Below are positions 1-5,548 of a stretch of DNA of 9,558 nucleotides, piece by piece. The position numbers were made by a program, and so were the translations under genes. Every line of letters begins with the position of its first letter. Within the stretch, counting starts at the first letter, position 1. This DNA is from Bacteroidales bacterium (GTDB taxonomy: Bacteria > Bacteroidota > Bacteroidia > Bacteroidales > SM23-62): assembly GCA_016783865.1 (NCBI GenBank), contig JADHVS010000169.1, positions 1 through 9,558 on the forward strand, written 5' to 3'. The notes beneath the pieces were generated by a model. That model did not search any database and was not told where the DNA came from. It worked only from the letters and a program-made list of their open reading frames with translations.

Positions 1-59
1 ATACAGTATTATAAATGCCTAACTGTGCAATTTGTTCTATCTTTAATAAAAAAGTTATC

Positions 60-848
60 ATGAAATTTGGTATTGTCCCTACTGCATTTACACCTGTAAG
101 GCAAGATCCATCAGAGCAAAGCGAGCAAATCACACAACTCCTGTTCGGAGAATTATGTGAAATCCATAATGATAAAAAAAACTGGTATTACATTCGGTCA
201 GCATATGATAACTATGAGGGCTGGATAGATCAAAAAATGATATCACTCCTCGACGAGACAACCTATAAGAATCTGCTTCAATCGAAACCTTTTATAATTT
301 CCGAACCATTTTCATCTGTTACCCGGGACGGTTCCATGTCTCACCTGATAGTACCTTCAGGCAGTGCTGCCTATCAATTCCAGGAAAAAGAAAAATCATT
401 TACAAACGGAACTAATAAATACAGGTTTGAACAGGAACCTTCTCCTGTGGATGCATCTTCCTTAACTACCGGCATCGAAGAAACGGCTGAAACCTTTATC
501 AATACGCCATATTTATGGGGAGGGAAGAGCACATTTGGTTGTGACTGTTCAGGACTTGTACAGACCGTTTTTAAGATATATGGAATGGTTTTGCCACGGG
601 ATACAGCTGAGCAGGTTAATTCAGGCGAGACTTTACCATTCTTAAATGATGCAAAATCCGGTGATCTGGCTTTCTTTGATAATGAAGAAGGTGAGATCAT
701 ACATGTAGGGATCTTGCTTGACAAGAAACGGATCATTCATGCCTCAGGCCAGGTGAGATTGGACGCAATTGACCAGGAAGGCATCTATAACAAGGAATTG
801 GGCAGATATACACATAAACTGAGGACAATAAAAAAAATTGTGAACTAA
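60..848 (+). CDS. NlpC/P60 (C40) family cysteine peptidase, probable murein-peptide hydrolase with N-terminal SH3-like region
   Basis: The product is 262 residues. The C-terminal half (about 135-258) is an NlpC/P60 domain: the catalytic Cys is C163 in the D-C-S-G motif, and the His residues are H215 (IIHVGILLD) and H227 (IIHASG). Residues 1-65 resemble the SH3b-like N-terminal region of the dipeptidyl-peptidase VI/YkfC group, which cut gamma-D-glutamyl-diamino acid bonds in murein peptides. There is no signal peptide, so a cytoplasmic role in recycling imported wall peptides is the best inference. An in-frame ATG at 15 would add 15 residues, but family members usually begin like the MKFGIV start at 60. 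A -7-like TATCTTTA at 38-45 also fits a transcript starting just before 60. A stop at 12-14 closes the frame upstream, so the gene is complete. It is followed by a repeat-rich spacer, with no sign of an operon with the next gene. Confidence 0.9.
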   Translation: MKFGIVPTAFTPVRQDPSEQSEQITQLLFGELCEIHNDKKNWYYIRSAYDNYEGWIDQKMISLLDETTYKNLLQSKPFIISEPFSSVTRDGSMSHLIVPSGSAAYQFQEKEKSFTNGTNKYRFEQEPSPVDASSLTTGIEETAETFINTPYLWGGKSTFGCDCSGLVQTVFKIYGMVLPRDTAEQVNSGETLPFLNDAKSGDLAFFDNEEGEIIHVGILLDKKRIIHASGQVRLDAIDQEGIYNKELGRYTHKLRTIKKIVN

Positions 849-865
849 GCAACCTTTGAAGAATT

Positions 866-959
866 AAGGATTTAAGTGGTGTGTGGGCAGAGGGATAAAT
901 CTTAAATTATACCTGCCCTGATACTCAACACTCACTCGCCACTTAACCCCTTAAATCCT
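866..959. repeat. Long imperfect palindrome downstream of the peptidase gene
   Basis: The ten bases AGGATTTAAG (867-876) are perfectly complementary to CTTAAATCCT (950-959). The overlapping TTAAGTGG (872-879) is perfectly complementary to CCACTTAA (939-946), so two outer pairings compete for the same left arm. Inside them GTGT (881-884) can pair with ACAC (928-931), and GGGCAG (885-890) pairs with CTGCCC (913-918). There is no T-run directly after it, so it is not a standard intrinsic terminator. It could still stop or protect the upstream transcript, or be a worn interspersed repeat. No coding potential is evident. Confidence 0.6.
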
Positions 960-1003
960 CAAATCCTTTTTCATTTGTTCTGGAATCGATAACTTTAACA
1001 ATT

Positions 1004-1036
1004 GAAGCTCCTTGCCGCAAGCGGCGAGGAATCTTC
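1004..1036. repeat. GCCGCAAGC-core hairpin repeat, copy 1
   Basis: A hairpin with an outer GAAG/CTTC stem (1004-1007 with 1033-1036), a small internal bulge, and an inner 9-bp stem (1009-1017 with 1022-1030, one G-T pair) closing a CAAG loop. The core is nearly the same as in the second copy at 1071-1092, in the same orientation. A T8 run lies at 1052-1059, too far from the stem for a canonical terminator. Short hairpins of this type recur between genes in many Bacteroidota genomes; that is from memory, not a search. Confidence 0.6.
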
Positions 1037-1059
1037 GATCCTTTATTATTATTTTTTTT

Positions 1060-1101
1060 GCGCTCGCTAACCCCGCCGCAAGCAGCGGGGAATGCGCTCG
1101 C
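1060..1101. repeat. GCCGCAAGC-core hairpin repeat, copy 2, flanked by GCGCTCGC direct repeats
   Basis: CCCCGCCG (1071-1078) pairs with CAGCGGGG (1083-1090) with one mismatch around a CAAG loop. The hairpin is bracketed by two identical GCGCTCGC octamers (1060-1067 and 1094-1101). It ends about 30 bases before the start codon of the YbjQ-family gene, so it probably lies in that gene's leader or promoter region. It shares its GCCGCAAGC core and GGAAT right end with copy 1. Confidence 0.6.
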
Positions 1102-1132
1102 AGGATTCAACTTTACCATCAAACTCACAACC

Positions 1133-1447
1133 ATGATCACAGTAAATACTCCCACAGTTCCCGGAAAAGAAATTAAGGAAGCCCTTGGTATTGCAAGGGG
1201 AAGCACAGTGAGGGCCAGACATCTCGGAAAGGATATTTTTGCCGGCCTGAAAAACCTGGTTGGCGGAGAAATTTCAGAATATACCAAGTTACTTGCAGAT
1301 GCACGTGAAGAAGCCTTTTCGCGTTTGATTCAGGATGCGGAAAAAATGGGGGCGGATGCAATAGTTAATCTCCGCTTCACAACGTCCCAGGTGATGTCGG
1401 GCTGTTCAGAAATACTGGCCTACGGAACGGCCGTAAAATTTACCTGA
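1133..1447 (+). CDS. YbjQ-family (UPF0145/DUF74) heavy-metal-binding-domain-like protein
   Basis: The product is 104 residues, close to the usual length of about 105. The family pattern is clear along the whole length: G-S-T-V-R-A-R-H (23-30), DIFAGLKNLVGGEI (34-47), SEYTKLLADAREEA (48-61), GADAIVNLRFTTSQVM (73-88) and EILAYGTAV (93-101). Members fold as small alpha/beta domains that assemble into oligomeric rings. Their function is unsettled, and the 'heavy-metal-binding' label rests on structural similarity. An in-frame ATG at 1058 would extend the protein through the hairpin repeat, giving residues unlike the family, so 1133 is chosen. The TGA stop shares its last base with the ATG of the next small gene, suggesting translational coupling. 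Confidence 0.88.
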   Translation: MITVNTPTVPGKEIKEALGIARGSTVRARHLGKDIFAGLKNLVGGEISEYTKLLADAREEAFSRLIQDAEKMGADAIVNLRFTTSQVMSGCSEILAYGTAVKFT

Positions 1448-1569
1448 TGTACCAGTATCAATATTTTGCCAAGTTTCTAATCGTCCTCCTGGCCCTGGCC
1501 ATCATCCTTCTAATTATAAAACGCATACGGGACAAGAGGAACGAAAACTTCGAAGACAGAGATAATTGA
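1447..1569 (+). CDS. Small single-span membrane protein (40 aa), coupled to the YbjQ-family gene
   Basis: The ATG overlaps the preceding TGA by one base (TGATG at 1445-1449). Translation starts MYQYQYFAKF, continues with a hydrophobic stretch of Leu, Ile, Val and Ala at about residues 10-24, and then has a basic patch KRIRDKR (25-31) and a polar, mostly acidic tail to a TGA at 1567-1569. The hydrophobic span followed at once by positive charges is what a one-pass inner-membrane protein looks like, with the C-terminus predicted in the cytoplasm. I recognise no family. The tight overlap, the clean membrane design and the stop before the cysD promoter argue that it is real. It may tether the YbjQ-family oligomer to the membrane, which is inference only. 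Confidence 0.6.
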   Translation: MYQYQYFAKFLIVLLALAIILLIIKRIRDKRNENFEDRDN

Positions 1570-1631
1570 TTTTTATCTTTTTATCCCCCGGTCACCACCT
1601 TCGGATTTCGGTATCCTTTGCTGTTTTTTTT

Positions 1632-1639
1632 TATCTTTG
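1632..1639 (+). promoter_or_regulatory. Bacteroidota-type -7 box upstream of cysD
   Basis: TATCTTTG matches the TAnnTTTG consensus for the -7 element of the primary sigma factor in this phylum. It ends 24 bases before the cysD ATG, giving a short leader of roughly 18-20 bases. The -33 element is weak: a TTTC at 1606-1609 is 22 bases upstream (19 is usual), and the exact TTTG at 1617-1620 is too close. No other binding site is obvious. Confidence 0.55.
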
Positions 1640-1663
1640 CGCATCGATAATTAACTTAACATT

Positions 1664-2569
1664 ATGGAGAACAATAACCTGAATCATCTCAGGGAACTGG
1701 AATCAGAATCGATATATGTAATTCGCGAAGTAGCAGCCCAGTTTGAAAAACCGGTACTGCTTTTTTCAGGAGGAAAAGATTCCATAGTAATGTTCTATCT
1801 GGCCAGAAAAGCATTCTGGCCAGGGAAGGTACCCTTTCCACTGATGCACATCGATACGGGTCATAATTTCCCCGAAACACTTGAATTCAGGGATACGCTC
1901 ATGGAAAAAACCGGCGCCACCTGCATCGCCAGACTTGTCCAGGATTCTATCGACCAGGGAAAAGTTGTGGAAGAAGAAGGAATCAATGCCAGTCGCAACG
2001 TTCTCCAAACTACCACGCTGCTTGATGCCATCGAGGCGTTCAAGTTTGATGCAGCCCTGGGTGGAGGAAGAAGAGACGAGGAGAAGGCAAGGGCCAAGGA
2101 GAGATTTTTTTCTCACCGGGATGAGTTCGGACAATGGGATCCAAAGAATCAACGGCCCGAACTGTGGAATATCTTCAACGGCAAGAAGAGAATGGGCGAA
2201 CATTTCCGTGTATTCCCACTGAGCAACTGGACCGAAATGGATATCTGGCAGTATATATACATGGAAGATGTGGAGATCCCCGACCTCTATTTTACGCATA
2301 AAAGGAAAGTTTTCTTCCGTGATGGGGTATGGCTTGCAGATGCACCCTTCATGGAAAAGAAAGATACAGAAGAGGTGATAGAAAAGGATGTACGGTGCAG
2401 AACCATTGGCGACATCACCTGTACCGGTTTAACCCTGTCGAAAGCCGATAACCTCGAGGATATCATCCAGGAAGTTGCCGCCACCCGTGTAACAGAGCGC
2501 GGTGGCCGGTATGACGACAAACGCTCGGAAGCAGCTATGGAAGACCGCAAAAAAGAAGGGTATTTCTAA
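1664..2569 (+). CDS. cysD: Sulfate adenylyltransferase subunit 2 (ATP sulfurylase, ATP-PPase subunit)
   Basis: CysD catalyses ATP + sulfate to adenylylsulfate + pyrophosphate in the cytoplasm, driven by GTP hydrolysis on its partner CysN. The 301-residue product matches the usual length of about 302. The PP-loop SGGKDS is at residues 35-40. The family signature GGRRDEEKARAKERFFSHRD follows, then WDPKNQRPELWN and the VRCRTIGDITCTG stretch near the C-terminus. The ATG at 1664 follows a -7 box by 24 bases in an AT-rich leader. cysN follows after 61 bases on the same strand, the standard cysDN order. APS kinase, APS/PAPS reductase and a sulfate transporter are not in the window, so whether the APS is reduced or phosphorylated to PAPS cannot be told from here. 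Confidence 0.97.
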   Translation: MENNNLNHLRELESESIYVIREVAAQFEKPVLLFSGGKDSIVMFYLARKAFWPGKVPFPLMHIDTGHNFPETLEFRDTLMEKTGATCIARLVQDSIDQGKVVEEEGINASRNVLQTTTLLDAIEAFKFDAALGGGRRDEEKARAKERFFSHRDEFGQWDPKNQRPELWNIFNGKKRMGEHFRVFPLSNWTEMDIWQYIYMEDVEIPDLYFTHKRKVFFRDGVWLADAPFMEKKDTEEVIEKDVRCRTIGDITCTGLTLSKADNLEDIIQEVAATRVTERGGRYDDKRSEAAMEDRKKEGYF

Positions 2570-2630
2570 TTGGTGATGAGTTACTTGTGACTGATTAACC
2601 GACAACTAAATAACTGATTTACAACAATAA

Positions 2631-3911
2631 ATGACCAAGACCAGGGATTTTCAGAGAGGCTATTTAAATATGGATCTGTTGCGGTTTACAACGGCCGGCA
2701 GCGTGGATGATGGAAAAAGTACTTTGATCGGACGACTTCTGTACGATAGCAAAGCCATATTTGAGGACCAGATGGAAGCCATCGAACAGGCCAGTCTCAG
2801 GAAGGGTGAAGCGCATGTTAACCTGGCCCTTCTAACGGACGGGCTCAGGGCAGAAAGGGAACAGGGAATCACGATTGATGTTGCATACAGGTATTTTGCT
2901 ACCCCCAAACGAAAATTTATCATTGCCGACACACCCGGACACGTACAGTATACCCGGAATATGGCTACCGGTGCGTCCACAGCAAACGTAGCGATTATAT
3001 TGGTCGATGCCAGGAATGGTGTACTCGAACAAACCCTGCGGCACGCCTTTATCGCTTCCCTGCTCAGGATCCCCCATGTGGTGGTCTGCGTAAATAAAAT
3101 GGACCTGATGGAATACAGGGAAGAGGTCTTTTCTGATATTCAGAAGAGTATTGAAAAACTATCAGTAAAGCTTGATATCCAGGACTTCAGATTTATTCCA
3201 ATCAGTGCCCTTAAGGGAGATAATGTGGTGGACCGATCAAAAAACATGAAGTGGTATGACGGTCCCACCCTGATGTACCTGCTTGAAAATATCCACATCA
3301 GAAGCGATATTAACTATGTCGATTGCAGGTTCCCGGTGCAATTTGTTGTTCGTCCGCAAAACACCGAGTTTCATGATTACAGGGGTTATGCAGGCCGGCT
3401 CGCCAGCGGCACCATCAGCGTAGGTGACAGGGTACAGGTACTTCCCTCGGGATTATCTTCAACGGTAACTGCGATCGATACCATGAAGGAAAAACTCGAC
3501 AGCGCCTTTGCGCCTCAATCCATTATGCTTACCCTGGATGATGATATTGATATCAGCCGGGGAGACCTTATTGTAAAAGAGAATAAGCTTCCGGAGACCG
3601 GGCAGGATATTGAAATGATGATTTGCTGGTTGAGTGAAAAAACCATGGTGATGAATGGCAAATATATGCTGAAACACACAACCAACGATGCACGCTGTGT
3701 CATCAAGGATGTCCCCTATAAGATCAACATTAATACCCTCGAGAAGAACTTCGACGATAAGAGCCTGGCACTCAATGAAATTGCCAGGCTAAAGATCAGG
3801 TCAACCAAACCACTCTATTACGATTCATACAGGAGAAACAGAATAACCGGAAGCCTGGTACTGATCGATGAGGCAACCAACAATACTGTGGGTGCAGGAA
3901 TGATAGTTTGA
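2631..3911 (+). CDS. cysN: Sulfate adenylyltransferase subunit 1 (ATP sulfurylase GTPase subunit)
   Basis: An elongation-factor-like GTPase that powers APS synthesis by CysD. All five G motifs are intact in the 426-residue product: G1 GSVDDGKST (23-31), G2 Thr in GITID (79-83), G3 DTPGH (100-104), G4 NKMD (155-158) and G5 SALKG (192-196). The CysN-typical GLRAEREQGITIDVAYRYFA surrounds G2. Two beta-barrel domains of the EF-Tu kind fill about 225-426. It is shorter than E. coli CysN (475) and has no C-terminal CysC (APS kinase) domain, so it is not a CysNC fusion. It most likely shares the cysD transcript. The gene runs into a long inverted repeat that begins only a few bases after its stop. 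Confidence 0.97.
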   Translation: MTKTRDFQRGYLNMDLLRFTTAGSVDDGKSTLIGRLLYDSKAIFEDQMEAIEQASLRKGEAHVNLALLTDGLRAEREQGITIDVAYRYFATPKRKFIIADTPGHVQYTRNMATGASTANVAIILVDARNGVLEQTLRHAFIASLLRIPHVVVCVNKMDLMEYREEVFSDIQKSIEKLSVKLDIQDFRFIPISALKGDNVVDRSKNMKWYDGPTLMYLLENIHIRSDINYVDCRFPVQFVVRPQNTEFHDYRGYAGRLASGTISVGDRVQVLPSGLSSTVTAIDTMKEKLDSAFAPQSIMLTLDDDIDISRGDLIVKENKLPETGQDIEMMICWLSEKTMVMNGKYMLKHTTNDARCVIKDVPYKININTLEKNFDDKSLALNEIARLKIRSTKPLYYDSYRRNRITGSLVLIDEATNNTVGAGMIV

Positions 3912-3913
3912 AA

Positions 3914-4029
3914 AAATGAGCTAGAATGAACTAGAATGAGCTAGAATGACTAAAATTATATGCTATCATGGGTTTTCTTTTATTCCCAATTTTAGCTCAT
4001 TTTAGTCATTCTAGTCATTTTAGTCATTT
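3914..4029. repeat. Inverted array of 9-10 nt units between convergent cysN and susD
   Basis: The left arm (about 3914-3957) has four near-identical 10-nt units, AATGAGCTAG or one- or two-base variants, head to tail. The right arm (about 3988-4029) carries the same unit on the other strand, mostly in a 9-nt form (AATGACTAA or AATGACTAG read on the - strand). The arms can fold into a stem of about 40 bp with small bulges around a loop of some 30 bases. It fills nearly all of the 125-base gap between the two stop codons, so bidirectional transcription termination or transcript-end protection is a reasonable role. There is no open U-tract of the classic kind. The 10-nt unit length is close to one DNA helical turn. 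Confidence 0.75.
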
Positions 4030-4036
4030 CTTCTTC

Positions 4037-5524
4037 CTACCATTCCGGATTTTGTTTCAGGTCAGGAGATATATCGGTTTCCCGTTGTGGTATTGGAACC
4101 AGGGTACGATAATTATCATAGTTCACAGTTGCTCCGCCAAAATCGTCGTTGACAAGTGATCTCTTGTTTCTCCAGACATCCCAGCTGCGGTGACCTTCGG
4201 CAAACAGCTCTTTCCGCCGCTCATTTAAAATATCATCGAGAGTAACTGTGGTTAGTGCTGCTACACCTGCAATTCTTTTCGACCGCAGTGCATTCAGATG
4301 TTCGGCAGCCTTGGTCTGGTTACCATCGTGGAAGCCTGCCTCGGATGCAATCAGGTATACCTCAGCCATCCTGATCACCCTGGGATTATTAACATAAGTA
4401 TTAACTTCCATACCCCCTGAGGCAGTCTCAACTTCCCTCCCGGGATACTTTAACGGGTAATAATCAGTGCCTGTACCCTGTTGACTCGATTTTTCAACGG
4501 CCAGGAATTTCCGAAAATCTGCAGGATTATCGAAAAGCAGGTAATTATAAAAATTCTCAGACAGCACGAATTCACCATAACCATCAGGATTAGAATAATA
4601 CCCGATAGAATTTCTTTGTGCATTATAGGTCACATTGACAATCAATTCAAACAGGAATTCCGGTTGCTGGACCTTATTCCAAATACTTGTAATCTCACTA
4701 AATTCGGCTAACCTGAAACCTGATGCTCCGGCACCATTGATCACCTCCTCTGCCAGGGACAGTGCCTGGGGATAATTTCCATAATACAACTGTGCCCTGG
4801 CCTTTAAAGCCCTGGCTGCCCAAATGTTCAGGGCACCATAGCTGTTGGCAATAGCTGGTGCGGGATTCAGCCTTGAAATAGCCCGGTCGAAATCTGCCAG
4901 GATAAAATCATATACTTCGCCAATGGTATTCCGGACAGGTTTATACTCAACCGGAAATACCTGGTCAGCAATGGGGATACCACCATCCGGCGTATTCAGG
5001 GTCATCCCGTCATGTAAAGCCTTGGGTAACTGGGCGAATGTTCTCACCAGGTCGAAATGACAAAGTGCCCTCATCCCGTAAAGCTGTCCTACCAGGTCGG
5101 TAAAAGTATCTTCTTCCCCGGATAAAACGGTGAGATTATCCGTCACACTCAGGATATCGTTAATCCTTCCAAGTGTAGTGTAAGGTGCGCTCCAGAAATT
5201 CTCAGAATATGCCGAGTTCTTATCATACTGAAACCTGGCCACAGGAGAAATTGCGTTAGCATTCAGCTGATCATTATATGTCATATCATCGGCTCGCAAA
5301 TCCCCCAGAGCAATAAAATCACCCGCATAAAATGACAGTGATCCTGAATAACTAATCCTGGCATACACACCATTCACAGCATTCTGGAGATCTGTCACTG
5401 TTTTTACAGACTCATTAGAAGGAAGCGCATAAGAAGGATTCTCAACGAGGAAATCTTCACATGAAGTAAAGATGGCCATGGTGATCATTATAGTTAAAAT
5501 GCTATATATATTTTTCATTTTCAT
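4037..5524 (-). CDS. SusD/RagB-family nutrient-binding outer-membrane lipoprotein
   Basis: The surface lid that captures a glycan or peptide ligand for the adjacent TonB-dependent transporter. The 495-residue product starts MKMKNIYSI, then has a hydrophobic lipoprotein signal ending F-T-S-C (lipidated Cys22) followed by acidic E-D, as is common in surface-exported lipoproteins of this phylum. The SusD N-terminal domain spans about 22-220 and the C-terminal SusD domain about 270-495. TPR-like helices include YGMRALCHFDLVRTFAQLP (149-167) and WAARALKARAQLYYGNYPQAL (235-255); near the end is ILNERRKELFAEGHRSWDVW (432-451). A TTG at 5536 would extend it by four residues, but ATG at 5524 (or 5518) is preferred. 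It lies 24 bases after the susC stop, so the two are cotranscribed. The substrate cannot be read from the sequence. Confidence 0.95.
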   Translation of the reverse strand: MKMKNIYSILTIMITMAIFTSCEDFLVENPSYALPSNESVKTVTDLQNAVNGVYARISYSGSLSFYAGDFIALGDLRADDMTYNDQLNANAISPVARFQYDKNSAYSENFWSAPYTTLGRINDILSVTDNLTVLSGEEDTFTDLVGQLYGMRALCHFDLVRTFAQLPKALHDGMTLNTPDGGIPIADQVFPVEYKPVRNTIGEVYDFILADFDRAISRLNPAPAIANSYGALNIWAARALKARAQLYYGNYPQALSLAEEVINGAGASGFRLAEFSEITSIWNKVQQPEFLFELIVNVTYNAQRNSIGYYSNPDGYGEFVLSENFYNYLLFDNPADFRKFLAVEKSSQQGTGTDYYPLKYPGREVETASGGMEVNTYVNNPRVIRMAEVYLIASEAGFHDGNQTKAAEHLNALRSKRIAGVAALTTVTLDDILNERRKELFAEGHRSWDVWRNKRSLVNDDFGGATVNYDNYRTLVPIPQRETDISPDLKQNPEW

Positions 5525-5548
5525 CAGTTTTAGCAATTTAAATTTAGT

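Noticed and set aside
15..59. ATG at 15 as the start of the NlpC/P60 gene
   Set aside because: The extra 15 residues are not like the family N-terminus or a signal peptide, and a -7-like box at 38-45 lies within them.
1004..1059. Copy 1 hairpin plus T8 run as an intrinsic terminator of the peptidase gene
   Set aside because: The T-run begins 15 bases after the stem, and the stem is one of two copies of a repeat, so repeat membership explains it better.
1058..1132. N-terminal extension of the YbjQ-family protein from an ATG-labelled start at 1058
   Set aside because: It would translate through the hairpin repeat and its octamer flanks; the family similarity begins at the Met encoded at 1133.
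1617..1639. TTTG at 1617-1620 as the -33 box of the cysD promoter
   Set aside because: It is only 11 bases from the -7 box, whereas about 19 is needed.
1766..2299. 177-codon open frame on the - strand inside cysD
   Set aside because: It lies fully opposite a clearly conserved cysD and has no recognisable domain; it is a shadow frame.
2579..2615. Weak inverted repeat AGTTA/TAACT between cysD and cysN
   Set aside because: Five base pairs at 27 bases apart in AT-rich sequence is not above chance; the 61-base gap is best read as a plain intra-operon spacer.
3914..4029. CRISPR array
   Set aside because: The units are 9-10 nt with no unique spacers between them, they are inverted between the arms, and no cas gene is present.
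5525..5536. TTG start four codons earlier for the SusD-like lipoprotein
   Set aside because: Two ATG codons follow at once (5524 and 5518), and the extension adds nothing to the lipoprotein signal.
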